The notes: generated by a model not told the origin, from the sequence alone. DNA of 64,000 bases from Spirochaetales bacterium (GCA_015075425.1 JABTUL010000002.1:806001-870000); one strand, 5' to 3'; positions 8,216 through 17,182 are shown, numbered from the stretch's first letter. A program made the numbers and translations.

Positions 8216-10332
8216 CCAGCCCTGCTGATCAGGAACTTTTCCAGGTATTCCGTGATATCCTGAATGTTTCGATTGATCATCCGCCGGAATTCCGGGGGAA
8301 TCTTCTGCGCCTTGATCACGCGGTAGTAGTTTAATGCATTTTTCAGCATTTTCCGGCGGGCAAATTCCTGGGCCTTGACGAGCATCGGCTTGTATTTGTA
8401 GTAGGCATATTCCATCGTGTGGTAGTCACGGCTCAATTTGAAGGAGTCGGGAATCAACGTGAAATCATAGGTCAAAGTCAGGAAGGGAGCATCGTCTTCA
8501 TCCGGCGGTTTTAGCTCCAGTACTCCATGAATTTCCTGGATGGACCGCTGGGGTTCTTGCTCAGTTTCCGGAATTTCTGGTAGTTCATCGACTTCCTCCA
8601 CCCCCTCAGAAAGCGCCCGGGAACTCTCCGGTGACGCGCTTTCCCCGCCTTCCTCGGGAGTTCCGGTAAATTCATCAAGGGCCGGAGGCGCCGCTTCCTC
8701 AGGCGGCAAGAATGCGTCCGCACGCGGAGAAGGCATGCCAATGTAATCCAGCTCTGGCGCCACAACTTCGATCTTTTGTAGTTCGGGCTCGGGCTCGGGT
8801 TCAGTCTCGGGTTCAGTCTCGGGTTCAGGCTCGGGTTCGAGTGCGGGCTCAGGTTCAGGCTCGGGTTCCGGCTCGGGTTCGAGTGCGGGCTCAGGTTCAG
8901 GCTCGGGTTCCGGTTCAGGCTTTCGCGCCTGCGGGATCTGAGCCGGCCGAGCCTCCATCTCCGGAAATCGCAGGTCAGAAATGGTAATTTGCGCCTGATC
9001 GATTTTGATCACCGCTTCCGGGGAAATCCGCTCTGCTGGCGATGCTTCCGGTGCCTCCACGGCACGGGTCGGAGCTGCGGGCGCAGCCGGAGCGGACGGT
9101 GGTTCCGGTTTGGCCTTCGCGCGTTCCTGCGCTTCCTTTTGTGCATTGTGGCGCCTCAGTTTTTCCAGGAACTCTTCGCGCTCTTTGAAGAGATCCTTTT
9201 TACGGCGATCTTCGCCGGATCGTCGGTCTTTCCGTTTCTCTTTGCCCCGACGCCGGTCCGCATTGACCCGCCTTTCCCTGCCCGAGCGCCGATCTTTCAA
9301 AGGCAGGTGTTTATACTTTTCCCATTCGCGTTCAAAATCTTTGTCCGTCCAGCCATCCGTAACCACTTCTCCGGAAGGGCTCAGCGGAAGGCCGGTTTCC
9401 CCGCTGGGGGCAGCAACCGTGCCGGCTGGAGCAGCTGGGAGGCCATAGGGAGCGCCGGGAGCATAGGCCACTGCAGGCCCGACTGCTGAGGGGGCAGCCC
9501 CGCCGACGGGCGTACTTCCTGACGCACTGGCAGCCGGCGAAGCCGATGCGGCGGGTGCGGCCAGGCCAAAGGACGGAACAATTGCGGGCAGAACAAAAGG
9601 GACTTCTTTCTCCGCTGGCAGAACGGGAATGGTTTGCCCGGTGCCGGGAGCCGGTGGCGGAAGCAGCTGCAATTGGATCAACTGGTGGGTGCTGCCTTCC
9701 GCGCTCCGGGATTTTACTTCCGACATCTGAGCCACAAGACTCTCGGAAATAGCTCGTAAACTTTCGCTCAGGCTCTCCAGCGCAAAGACAGCAGAAGCTG
9801 GCGGCAGTACAATTTCCGGTTGTTGCAGTTGTTCCGGGGTCGGCTCTTCAATTCCCGCAAGCCACTTTTTAATGTCATTGATGTTATCATCAATTTTCTT
9901 AATGATTTCCGGGTCGTCCACCCGATTGCGTACCTTCTCCAGTAATGCCAGCGCCTCTTCCGCCTGGCCACGCAGAGCCAGAGCCTCGGCATTGGAAAGG
10001 GTTCGTCGCAGATGGGCAAAGCGTGAGGATCGCCCGATGATCGTGTCTGCAGGATGGGTCAGCTTCAGAGGCCGCCCCGCGGGGCGCGACGGCCGTTCCG
10101 TTCGGGAGATTCGGGACAAAGTGGCCGCACCGGCTGTTACAGCCGGCGGCCCGGCCTGGAGCGCACCAATCGGTACGACCGAGGAAGCGGAACGGGGTCG
10201 GGCAGCCTGAGTTTCTTCTTCCTTTATTGTTTCCGGGAGAGTGCCCGGGGGCGTTTCTTTACTGCCACCGGAAGCCCACAGTCCGAGTCCAGTGGCCAGA
10301 CCGCCCAGAGCCAGTAGAAGAATCCATTCCAT
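8212..10332 (-). CDS. Membrane-anchored protein with Pro-Glu repeats
   Basis: This 706-residue protein of unknown function starts with a single hydrophobic anchor (residues 4-22), so it is probably tethered to the inner membrane. A helical section (about 75-190) is followed by Ala/Pro-rich linkers and a strongly basic block with DRRSGRERR-type repeats around residues 345-390. A long Pro-Glu repeat (about 470-520) and an acidic region come next. A folded, Tyr/Lys-rich C-terminal domain (about 605-706) looks helical and TPR-like. The Pro-Glu tract could act as a rigid spacer across the periplasm or as a scaffold. It precedes gltS in an operon with a stop/start overlap. Confidence 0.75.
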   Translation of the reverse strand: MEWILLLALGGLATGLGLWASGGSKETPPGTLPETIKEEETQAARPRSASSVVPIGALQAGPPAVTAGAATLSRISRTERPSRPAGRPLKLTHPADTIIGRSSRFAHLRRTLSNAEALALRGQAEEALALLEKVRNRVDDPEIIKKIDDNINDIKKWLAGIEEPTPEQLQQPEIVLPPASAVFALESLSESLRAISESLVAQMSEVKSRSAEGSTHQLIQLQLLPPPAPGTGQTIPVLPAEKEVPFVLPAIVPSFGLAAPAASASPAASASGSTPVGGAAPSAVGPAVAYAPGAPYGLPAAPAGTVAAPSGETGLPLSPSGEVVTDGWTDKDFEREWEKYKHLPLKDRRSGRERRVNADRRRGKEKRKDRRSGEDRRKKDLFKEREEFLEKLRRHNAQKEAQERAKAKPEPPSAPAAPAAPTRAVEAPEASPAERISPEAVIKIDQAQITISDLRFPEMEARPAQIPQARKPEPEPEPEPEPALEPEPEPEPEPEPALEPEPEPETEPETEPEPEPELQKIEVVAPELDYIGMPSPRADAFLPPEEAAPPALDEFTGTPEEGGESASPESSRALSEGVEEVDELPEIPETEQEPQRSIQEIHGVLELKPPDEDDAPFLTLTYDFTLIPDSFKLSRDYHTMEYAYYKYKPMLVKAQEFARRKMLKNALNYYRVIKAQKIPPEFRRMINRNIQDITEYLEKFLISRAG
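8782..8920. repeat. Hexanucleotide-derived tandem repeat encoding the Pro-Glu tract
   Basis: On the plus strand the DNA is built from variants of GGCTCGGGTTC. A longer unit that encodes a [14 protein letters not shown] block occurs twice in direct order. Such low-complexity tandem DNA is prone to length change by slippage, which would lengthen or shorten the protein spacer in frame. Confidence 0.85.
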
Positions 10333-10340
10333 GAAACCTT

Positions 10341-10369
10341 ACTATAGAATCGAACCGCAGTGTATTCAA
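10341..10369 (-). promoter_or_regulatory. Candidate sigma-70-type promoter for the Pro-Glu-repeat gene
   Basis: Read on the minus strand, TTGAAT (10369-10364) and TATAGT (10346-10341) are separated by exactly 17 nt. Transcription would begin within a few bases of the ATG at 10332, implying a very short or absent leader. Confidence 0.4.
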
Positions 10370-10448
10370 TCTAAAATCCGGGCTGCAAATCTATTCGGCC
10401 TATTGAGCGTGCCCCGTGGCCCTCCCAGTAACGGGAATCAATCATAGA

Positions 10449-11735
10449 ATGGAAGGAATTCTCCGTTTCAAGGGGCGGGATTACGGTGTTCCCTTTACCC
10501 TGCCAGGGGATCTGGTCCAGTTTCAGGCCCGGGGACGCCATTTCCGGGTGGTAAAGATCGAACCACAGGCAGACCGGCGCTTTGCCGCCCAACCCTTTTG
10601 CGCTCATTTTGGCGACTGTGGAGGTTGCCGGGGCCAGCATTTCCCCTACGAAGAGCAGCTGACGCTCAAAACAAAGCCCATTCTGGAAGCCATGGAGAGG
10701 GAGTTTGATCTGTCCGTGGAAATGCTCCCGACGCCCCTGACCCGCTCGTACCGCAACCGTATGGATTTTGTTGTGGATCGGGGTCAACTGGGCCTCCGTC
10801 CCGCTGGAGACTACAGTCGTATCGTTTCGATTGAGCATTGCGCCATCCAGTCCGACGAAGCGAACCTGCACCTGGCAGCCGTGCAGGCGGCACTGCGCAG
10901 CGTCCCCCAGGCAGCTTTTTCCCGCAAAAATCCCCGCGAAGGAATTGTGAAATATGTCACTTTACGTAGCGGCGATCCGGCGACAGTCATTCTCACCATT
11001 GAAGCGGGTCGGAACGCGGACGTTTTTTACCGGGATTTCATCGAGCTGATTTTGCAGGCGCTGCCCGGGGTTTCCCTCATCGAAACACAGAGCGAACATC
11101 CCCGCGAAGTATCCTGCGTTCCGGGTGGCCGGGCCCTCTGCGGCGGACTTACGTTTCAAAGCAGCATCCCGTTGATTCAGCTCAAGGATTCGCTGGATTT
11201 TACCGTCCCCTACGATGCCTTCTTTCAACCGAATTCCGCGGCTTTTGGCGTGCTCCTTGAGGCTATGGAGCCTTTTTTACGGGTCCGACTGGGACATTTG
11301 CGCGAGGCTCATGTGCTGGATCTATTTTGCGGAGTGGGCACCCTCTCCCTTTATCTGGCCCGACGGCTGGGCCAATCCTGCCGGCGTTTCACGGGCTATG
11401 ACTTCACAGGATCAGCCATTTCGTTGGCGAAGAGAAACCTTGGTTTGCACGGCCAGGAATGTGAATTTCTGGAAAAAGACCTGAATCGACCAACGGACCT
11501 GCCTGGCGATTGTGATTTTATTGTAATCGATCCACCCAGGGCCGGTGCAGGACCGGCCCTGCTGAAGTATTTACAGAGCATGAATTGTCCTCTGCTCTAC
11601 ATCTCCTGCAACCCCGAATCGCAACTATCAGACCTGCGTGTATTAAAATCTCACCGGCCCGTCAGGGCCTGGATGGTGGATAGTTTTCCGCAGACACCGC
11701 ATCTGGAGCAGGCCGTTTATCTTGAAAAGGTTTAA
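10449..11735 (+). CDS. TrmA/RlmD-family RNA (uracil-5-)-methyltransferase
   Basis: This is a 428-residue SAM-dependent enzyme that methylates C5 of a uridine in rRNA or tRNA. Visible features in order are an N-terminal TRAM-like RNA-binding part, an Fe-S cysteine cluster in FGDCGGCRGQHF, and the FFQPNSAAF motif. These are followed by the SAM-binding LDLFCGVGTLSL, the IDPPRAGAG motif and the catalytic cysteine in YISCNPESQLSDL. The exact target (tRNA U54, 23S U747 or U1939) cannot be assigned. An in-frame GTG at 10416 would add 11 residues; the ATG at 10449 fits the usual TRAM start better. The divergent neighbour starts 116 bp away. Confidence 0.88.
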   Translation: MEGILRFKGRDYGVPFTLPGDLVQFQARGRHFRVVKIEPQADRRFAAQPFCAHFGDCGGCRGQHFPYEEQLTLKTKPILEAMEREFDLSVEMLPTPLTRSYRNRMDFVVDRGQLGLRPAGDYSRIVSIEHCAIQSDEANLHLAAVQAALRSVPQAAFSRKNPREGIVKYVTLRSGDPATVILTIEAGRNADVFYRDFIELILQALPGVSLIETQSEHPREVSCVPGGRALCGGLTFQSSIPLIQLKDSLDFTVPYDAFFQPNSAAFGVLLEAMEPFLRVRLGHLREAHVLDLFCGVGTLSLYLARRLGQSCRRFTGYDFTGSAISLAKRNLGLHGQECEFLEKDLNRPTDLPGDCDFIVIDPPRAGAGPALLKYLQSMNCPLLYISCNPESQLSDLRVLKSHRPVRAWMVDSFPQTPHLEQAVYLEKV

Positions 11736-12219
11736 TTCTACTCTGCTCCTGGCCCTGTTGCTCTTTCATTGCCAGAAGCCCGTGCGCTTTTCCCACCTGA
11801 AAGAACCAGATGCGAATTACGCAGTGCTATACCTGATCCGACCCCACCTGAGTCCGCCAGTTCTACGCAAATATCGAGTATCTTTACTGAGATACGAAGG
11901 CCATTTTCGCCAGGGGAATCCTATTCTTTTGCAATCTTTAATAATGATGAACGGTCAATTTATCGATTTTTCCTTACCGCCAGGGTTTTACGGTCTGCAG
12001 CTCGAGGAGGATCCACCGCGAATCTTGCGGGTTGCATCCGGAAAACAATTCTTCTACGGCGTGGATATTTACGACAGTCGGCTGCTACGTAAAAAGGCCC
12101 GACTCATCAGCCTGAGCCGGGAAGAAGCACTGCAGGAACTTCTGATCCATGACAGGTTGACCCTGCATCCAGATGGATCTCCAGTCAAAAACAGTGCAGG
12201 CCGGACGGGCCTGCACTGA
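11722..12219 (+). CDS. Putative lipoprotein of unknown function
   Basis: This 165-residue protein has a short basic N-terminus, a Leu-rich core and a lipobox-like LLFHC (Cys17), so it is likely lipidated and envelope-anchored. The mature part looks beta-rich and contains a FSLPPGFYGLQLEEDPPR segment, resembling small beta-sandwich lipoproteins with a glycine-proline turn. The family was not recognised. The TTG start lies inside the end of the upstream methyltransferase gene (14-bp overlap). The stop codon falls within a terminator-like hairpin. Confidence 0.65.
   Translation: MKRFNSTLLLALLLFHCQKPVRFSHLKEPDANYAVLYLIRPHLSPPVLRKYRVSLLRYEGHFRQGNPILLQSLIMMNGQFIDFSLPPGFYGLQLEEDPPRILRVASGKQFFYGVDIYDSRLLRKKARLISLSREEALQELLIHDRLTLHPDGSPVKNSAGRTGLH
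12192..12218. terminator. Hairpin between convergent genes (possible bidirectional terminator)
   Basis: An 11-bp perfect stem, CAGTGCAGGCC (12192-12202) with GGCCTGCACTG (12208-12218), has a 5-nt loop. It lies across the stop codon of the plus-strand lipoprotein gene and 14 bp beyond the end of the minus-strand DUF3015 gene. There is no long T-run on either side, so efficiency is uncertain. Confidence 0.55.
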
Positions 12220-12231
12220 AACTTTATCGGA

Positions 12232-12747
12232 TTATACTTTGAGTTTGCAGCTACTGCTCAATTCACGATCTTCGCCAATCAGAGCTTTGACATTTTTCAG
12301 AAAATCATCCGGAGTTGTGTCCGCCACCGGAAAAAGCCGGGTATAGCGGTCTTTCAGGCTGGCGCTGAACAGGGGCAATCGCTCCGCATCGCAGCCCATC
12401 AAACGGCCCAGACCCGCCACATGCTCACCGTTTCCACGAACGATTTCTTCCTCCAGAACGGAAAAGTTGACGTGAACAAAAAGTTCCTGCTTTTTCTCCA
12501 GATCAGAAATGGTCCGGAACACCTCATCGCCACCGCAATTGGAAGTTCCAGTCGTCATGGACGGTCCCTGTGCCAGGCCAAAGAAATTCAAAATATAGAC
12601 GACGATCTGACCGCCCAGAGCACTGGGAACGAAAGCGTCAGACATAGGTCCGCAGCCCGCCTTCCCATAACGAGGTAGCCTTTGAGCAGAAAGACTCGTC
12701 AGAGAAAGGAACAGAGCCCCCAGTAAAATTACAGAAAGTTTGCGCAT
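12232..12747 (-). CDS. Secreted DUF3015-family protein
   Basis: This 171-residue protein has a clear signal peptide (residues 1-21, ending SLSAQ). The mature part starts with a GKAGCGPMSDAF segment and has a central TTGTSNCGGDEVF, the cysteine-and-glycine pattern typical of DUF3015 proteins found in the envelope of several Gram-negative bacteria. Four mature cysteines could form disulfides. The molecular function is unknown. A strong ribosome site GGAGG lies about 11 nt before the ATG. Confidence 0.8.
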   Translation of the reverse strand: MRKLSVILLGALFLSLTSLSAQRLPRYGKAGCGPMSDAFVPSALGGQIVVYILNFFGLAQGPSMTTGTSNCGGDEVFRTISDLEKKQELFVHVNFSVLEEEIVRGNGEHVAGLGRLMGCDAERLPLFSASLKDRYTRLFPVADTTPDDFLKNVKALIGEDRELSSSCKLKV

Positions 12748-12813
12748 TGATTTATGCCCTCCGGGCGCAATACTCCGGGGTAAAGTTTTGGGCGTAAAGA
12801 AAAAAAGCGAAAA

Positions 12814-14481
12814 TCAGCGTTTTCCCACGGCAGCGTAAGGCAGCGGCATGGAATACTGGGTGAGTTTTCCGCGTTCCTTGCCCTGAAGCTCCATTGTCTG
12901 CATGAGCGCTGCCGGTGCGATAGTGGAAACCGGAATCATACCGGATTCCGCGCCACAATAGCTGTTATCTACATCAATCTGGCCCCCCATGGCCATGATA
13001 TTCTCCAGCGAGCTGAGCGGCGTACCGACAAAATCCACGCCATAGATATCCTCTTCCTGCCCATCAGGAAAAACCCGCGAGGCCCGCAAGATCTCTCCCT
13101 TAAAGGCCTGAAAATCGTAGGAACTTGTCTCTGTCTCTCCGCCCAGACATTCTTTGACATAAATTCCGTATGGTTTATTCTGCCGACGGATCTCCTCGAG
13201 GAAAAGTTCCCGTAACTGGACGTCACTCAACGGGTTGCGATTCTGAATGAAAAGATTGCCCATGCGCGAGATGGGTCTTTCATGCTCTTCCGCACGTGCG
13301 TGGCCGTTGATATTCTTCTGTCCGGGAATCGGACTGGCGGAGGTAAGGAAGCTGCGAAGCACACCCTTTTCGACCAGCACAACGCGACGGGCAGGATTGC
13401 CTTCATCATCATACGTGAAATGTCCGGTCAGGGTATGCTTGCCGTACGCGCGCGCAGTGGGATCATCAATGATGTCAATGAAGGAGGGAGCAATCTGACG
13501 ACCCCGTAGATCACGAAACGTACTGCCGTCATCAGGAGAAAGCAATCGGGATCCTTCCAGCCGATGCCCGATAACCTCATGGAAAAAAAGTCCAGCAGCC
13601 TGTGGAGAAAGCAACACCGGTCCGGAGTAGGAATTCAACGGTTTCTTTTGCATCAGACGTTTGAGCAAAGCCATTCGGTCTTCCAGAAGCCGGATCAATT
13701 CCTTCTCTTCCGGCAAAGCATCAGGGTGTCCTTCCATAAAGTTCAGCTCCTGGGAAATGCCTGTCCCGTTCGGTGTAAGCACCCACACCTGTGCATTCCA
13801 TTCGAAGAGCGCCTTTTGCTCAATGACCGCGCGACCTTCTGCACTGCAAAAAATCTTTTGCTGATGGTTGGCGCGGAATCGGATTACCGAATTCTTAATC
13901 TCGGCATGGCCGCGTACTTTGCTGGAAAGGCGACGCATGCGGCGCTTGATTTCTTCGGGATCCACCTCGGGGAGAGGACTTGTTCTGGCATTCTGAAAGG
14001 CGGACTGACGCATTCGCGATTTGAGTGCGCGGTTCTCGTCTATGTAGTGCACGGCTCTTGATTTCTTCTGGTAAAACTGCTCGAGAGCCTCACGATATCG
14101 TGCATCGGTCAACTTCCACAGAGCAAAGCGGAACGCATCCGCTTCCAGCTCCGAGGGCATCACCAGGTAATCGTTTGATTCTGCTTTCTCCGAATTGTCA
14201 AAAAGTCCACCGGACGTTACGTTATCATAGGTATAACTGCCCACACGCACATCGCAAAAAACCGTGCGCCGGGCCGTCGTATGGTGTTTGGATATAGCGC
14301 CGAGAACTGCGGAAATAGACTCCGTGCGCTGGTTGCGGTACAGGTAGCTCAAGTAGTAAAGCGATGGTTTCTTTTTAATGGTCTTTACTGTGCGGGCAAG
14401 CTCCGCCTTTAGAAAACCAACGATTTTGCGTAATTCACCCGGCCGGTAAAGGCCGTTGTAAATGTCATAAAGGCCTGACAT
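12814..14481 (-). CDS. tldD: TldD/PmbA-family metallopeptidase
   Basis: This 555-residue protein (from the ATG at 14481) is related to TldD, the zinc-dependent subunit of the TldD/TldE peptidase that processes small modified peptides and unfolded fragments in the cytoplasm. The zinc motif HEVIGH is at residues 301-306. Other family hallmarks follow: the FIDIIDDPT block, GGETETSS near the C-terminus, and a Gly-rich C-terminal segment. An in-frame extension to 14703 has low-complexity character and is unlikely to be coding. It is longer than E. coli TldD (481 aa), mainly in its N-terminal part. No TldE partner is adjacent. Confidence 0.85.
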   Translation of the reverse strand: MSGLYDIYNGLYRPGELRKIVGFLKAELARTVKTIKKKPSLYYLSYLYRNQRTESISAVLGAISKHHTTARRTVFCDVRVGSYTYDNVTSGGLFDNSEKAESNDYLVMPSELEADAFRFALWKLTDARYREALEQFYQKKSRAVHYIDENRALKSRMRQSAFQNARTSPLPEVDPEEIKRRMRRLSSKVRGHAEIKNSVIRFRANHQQKIFCSAEGRAVIEQKALFEWNAQVWVLTPNGTGISQELNFMEGHPDALPEEKELIRLLEDRMALLKRLMQKKPLNSYSGPVLLSPQAAGLFFHEVIGHRLEGSRLLSPDDGSTFRDLRGRQIAPSFIDIIDDPTARAYGKHTLTGHFTYDDEGNPARRVVLVEKGVLRSFLTSASPIPGQKNINGHARAEEHERPISRMGNLFIQNRNPLSDVQLRELFLEEIRRQNKPYGIYVKECLGGETETSSYDFQAFKGEILRASRVFPDGQEEDIYGVDFVGTPLSSLENIMAMGGQIDVDNSYCGAESGMIPVSTIAPAALMQTMELQGKERGKLTQYSMPLPYAAVGKR

Positions 14482-14632
14482 ACCTGCCAGGATTTTCCAG
14501 CGGCCTCTTGCAGAAAGGCAATTTAGCGCACTCGCGGGCAAGAGTGGAAAAGAGAGCATTCTGCACAAATGAAGGCATAAGGTAAGTCTGGAGCAAAACA
14601 GGTGGTGCCTGCTTCCCGAGAAGAGGTTGGGG

Positions 14633-14679
14633 GGCGCGGTGTTCCGCTGAGGCCCGCAAGGCAAAGGGCGCACCGAGCC
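14633..14679. other. GC-rich structured intergenic segment of unknown role
   Basis: Between tldD and the helicase gene, GGCGCGGTG (from 14633) can pair with CACCGAGCC (ending 14679) around one mismatch. An inner stem GCCC/GGGC encloses a purine-rich loop. The surrounding 14570-14710 stretch is much more GC-rich than the helicase gene next to it. It could be a small structured RNA, a dispersed repeat or a terminator for the helicase transcript. No conserved SRP or tmRNA core is present. Confidence 0.25.
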
Positions 14680-14721
14680 GCTCCAAGCACTCCCCACAAT
14701 CAAAAGGGGCCGCTTGGAACA

Positions 14722-16704
14722 TCACAAAAGTTGAACGGCTCCTGGATTCTCTCTATATATTTGTAGAAGAATTTGCCTCAAATCTCCGTGCTTTTGCGGT
14801 AATTGAATAAACATTCGCTTCTTGGCGCGAGTGAAAGGAATCAGAAACCATGTTGGCAAACTGATAAGAGTACGGAAATCCAAGTTCGGATTTCTCTGCT
14901 GTTCCTTCCAAAGGGCAAAATCAGTCCACAAGTCAAGATCGAATAACAATGTCGACCAGCCCTCAAGACCCCGACAACTCTCAAGGGAGACCACCCGTAT
15001 CTTCTTGAGCTCGGGAAGTTCAGCACGACCTGCGTCAGAGACGGCATCCCATGAATCGAATCCGAGCTTGCCAAAAGTCTGAATGAGCGCCTGAAGGTCG
15101 ATATTCGCACGGCGTTTGCTGATTAGTGCAAGGAAATCGATGGGGTAATATTCCCGCAAATTGGTCAATATCTCCGCGAGGAAGAGCCCAGCAATTTTCT
15201 CCGTGAAGTTCTCAAAGAGAAAGACCTCTCCGCCATACAAATCGGCGTTCGGCTTGATGGTCCAGTCTAATCCAATCTTGGCCGCCAGGTCGTTGCAGAA
15301 AATGGATAGATTCGTCGTTTGGCGCAGCGCTGTATTGCTGGGGACAACCTTAAGTTGGCGGTCTCTTGAAGTCACATCACCACGCCAATTTGCGAGCATA
15401 GGGGCTCGCAGACACTGATCCGTGCCTGCCGCAATGAGGACTTGCTCCGGTTGGAAAATGCTGAGAATGATGTCGCGCTCGTGTTCAAGCCAGTCCTGTG
15501 CTTCGTCTATAGCGACCATCGAATATCCGCGGTAGTAATTGCGCACACTCTGTACCTTCTCAGATTCGCATAACGCATCCCGGAGAAGTGACCGAACGGC
15601 ATCGTAAACGGTAAAATCCTTGGAATCAGCGGTCGCCAAGAATTCGTCAACTTCACTTTGCGAAAGTATGCCGACCTTGTACGCGATACGGAACAGGAAT
15701 TGGTCGATCGTCAGGACGGTTATGGCGGTCCCGCTGGAAATTTTCTGCAATTGCATTAACCTCTGAAGATCACGCGCCAACGCCCGATTGAAAGTCAGAA
15801 AAAGGACATTTTCTAAACTATTGTCAGCCAACTCCTTTGCCGTGCGAATGAGCTTCAACGTCTTCCCCGTTCCGGCGCGTCCAGTGAAGGCCAGGAGAGA
15901 TTTGCCGATATGAGTAGCCCATTCTTGATCTTTAATGAAGCGTTTGCTAAGGAGCTCGAGTTTTTCCTGTTCCAGCGTTGAGGGGATCAATTGGGCAAAA
16001 TATTCGCGAATCCGAGTGCGCAGCTGCCAGTCATCGTTGTAAAGGCTGAATTTTCTGGAGCCGAAAGCGGCGAACTCTTGTGTTGAAAGACCGGAGCATC
16101 CTTGTTGCCCAATTGCCTTCTTCAACAGATCCGAGTAGCTGGAATTCGCGAATAGAAGAACCCGTTCAAGGTCGGGATTCACAATTAGGGATTCACGCGG
16201 GACGTTGGGCAGAAAAATGAAATGTGCCGTGTGCTGGCGTATACCAAACTGTTCGCCCATAAATTCACGCGCTGTGCGCGCTTGCTCAATCAGTTTATCC
16301 GTTTGAACGTAAAATTCCCCCTCATACTTAACAGAAAGGTCGTTGCCCTGGACGCGGATACCTTTTGCATCATGGCTCTTTACTTCGATAGTTGCAATTA
16401 AATTGTTGAGAAAGATCGGCTGCCCTTTTTTGAGGGTAACGGCAGTCTTATTATCGAGACAGTACTTGGACACTCCAAGATCGTCGTTCTTGATAAATTC
16501 ACGCGATCCATCTGGCCAGCTTACTTGGAGAATCAGGTCGAGCTCCCGTCGATTTGAACGATACGGATTTAGGCCAATGATGGCCATTGCAAAAATTTGA
16601 TCTGCCGTCCGTCGTGCGAAGAAGCGCTCCATCAGTTGCTTTACATGGGGAACCTCTCTCTTATCTTCGGCCCCCAAGATCTCATAAGCTTTTTGCTGTT
16701 GCAT
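14722..16704 (-). CDS. NERD nuclease-domain / UvrD-like SF1 helicase fusion
   Basis: This is a 660-residue protein. The N-terminal part (about 1-210) has the pattern of a NERD-type PD-(D/E)xK nuclease: ELDLILQV followed by IATIEVKSHD. The rest is a superfamily 1 helicase: Walker A GRAGTGKT (about residues 276-283), a motif Ia-like FLTFNRALARDL, Walker B AIDEAQDW (about 395-402), a motif V-like ESCRGLEGW and a motif VI-like PFTRAKKRM. It should unwind or translocate on DNA with coupled cleavage. Codon use is more AT-rich than its neighbours. The ATG at 16704 is 1 nt after the stop of a small ORF with a perfect ribosome site, which supports this start over a TTG at 16761. Similar fusions occur in defence islands; a defence role is inference. 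Confidence 0.8.
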   Translation of the reverse strand: MQQQKAYEILGAEDKREVPHVKQLMERFFARRTADQIFAMAIIGLNPYRSNRRELDLILQVSWPDGSREFIKNDDLGVSKYCLDNKTAVTLKKGQPIFLNNLIATIEVKSHDAKGIRVQGNDLSVKYEGEFYVQTDKLIEQARTAREFMGEQFGIRQHTAHFIFLPNVPRESLIVNPDLERVLLFANSSYSDLLKKAIGQQGCSGLSTQEFAAFGSRKFSLYNDDWQLRTRIREYFAQLIPSTLEQEKLELLSKRFIKDQEWATHIGKSLLAFTGRAGTGKTLKLIRTAKELADNSLENVLFLTFNRALARDLQRLMQLQKISSGTAITVLTIDQFLFRIAYKVGILSQSEVDEFLATADSKDFTVYDAVRSLLRDALCESEKVQSVRNYYRGYSMVAIDEAQDWLEHERDIILSIFQPEQVLIAAGTDQCLRAPMLANWRGDVTSRDRQLKVVPSNTALRQTTNLSIFCNDLAAKIGLDWTIKPNADLYGGEVFLFENFTEKIAGLFLAEILTNLREYYPIDFLALISKRRANIDLQALIQTFGKLGFDSWDAVSDAGRAELPELKKIRVVSLESCRGLEGWSTLLFDLDLWTDFALWKEQQRNPNLDFRTLISLPTWFLIPFTRAKKRMFIQLPQKHGDLRQILLQIYRENPGAVQLL

Positions 16705-16705
16705 T

Positions 16706-16942
16706 TCAATCAGCCAAGGAGAATAGAACCGGCATCGCTCCTTGCTTTGACCCCGTTCCAAATCTGGACGGCTCGGCCATTGTCAATCCCGGCCGAGAAC
16801 CTCCTGCCATGTTGCCTGCATCGAGTCTTTGCGAATAATCAGGCCACCATTCGAAGAGAGAGTCAACAAGACAAAAGAAAAACAAAGGGAAGAAGATGTA
16901 ACATGTTTTACAGCCTTTTCGCGTTCTGACTATGCCAACCAT
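16706..16942 (-). CDS. Small ORF translationally coupled to the NERD-helicase
   Basis: This 78-residue ORF is preceded by a perfect AGGAGG (16952-16957 on the complement) with a 9-nt spacer to its ATG. Its stop is followed after one base by the helicase ATG. The protein has a hydrophobic segment (about residues 14-28, CYIFFPLFFFCLVD) and otherwise no recognised feature. It may be a real partner protein or a leader peptide that sets helicase translation. The strong ribosome site and tight spacing are the only evidence that it is translated. Confidence 0.5.
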   Translation of the reverse strand: MVGIVRTRKGCKTCYIFFPLFFFCLVDSLFEWWPDYSQRLDAGNMAGGSRPGLTMAEPSRFGTGSKQGAMPVLFSLAD

Positions 16943-16995
16943 AATATAGAGCCTCCTGACAAAGTTTAGTTAGGTGCCGCGTTTTGGGGGTAACT

Positions 16996-17182
16996 TTAGG
17001 GCCCGTAAATCATTTAATTGGCCGGATCGTGTAGTTCCAGTCTCCGTGGAACCGCGACTGTCGCATGTTCACCGCGGCCAGCTCGCAGATCCCTGTGAGG
17101 TCCGGCCATCCTTGCCCACTACGGCAACCCGCCTGAGAAGCACAAGCATTTCTCCCCAGGATAATTGATTTAAGGGCCCTTA
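16996..17182. mobile_element. MITE-like relic of an ISAzo13-type element
   Basis: Two 15-bp imperfect inverted repeats, 14 of 15 matching, bound a 183-bp segment: AGGGCCCGTAAATCA at 16998-17012 and TGATTTAAGGGCCCT at 17166-17180. If the ends are drawn at GGGCCC, the trinucleotide TTA flanks both sides and could be a target duplication. Inside is the C-terminal end of a transposase. The element therefore looks like an internally deleted insertion sequence that could only move with help from a full copy. Confidence 0.6.
17010..17160 (-). pseudogene. C-terminal remnant of an ISAzo13-family transposase
   Basis: The last 26 codons before a TGA at 17010-17012 read as a transposase tail with ELAAVNMRQSRFHGDWNYTI, close to the FH-(G/P)-(E/D)-WNYTI ending of ISAzo13 (Rhodopirellula-type DDE) transposases. 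Upstream of about 17090 the similarity is broken and would need other frames. The stop lies inside the inverted repeat, as in a compact IS. No catalytic domain remains. Confidence 0.6.

Noticed and set aside
8712-8987. Plus-strand Arg/Val-rich ORF opposite the Pro-Glu repeats
   Set aside because: It is the complement of low-complexity repeats in a well-supported gene; the composition is an artefact of the hexamers.
14482-14703. N-terminal extension of tldD
   Set aside because: Residues are unlike the family and overlap the structured GC-rich segment; the ATG at 14481 fits the fold start.
14570-14710. Possible SRP (4.5S-like) RNA on the minus strand
   Set aside because: Some 5' resemblance in the GGTGCGCCC region, but the conserved apical GGAA loop with its asymmetric internal loop could not be found.
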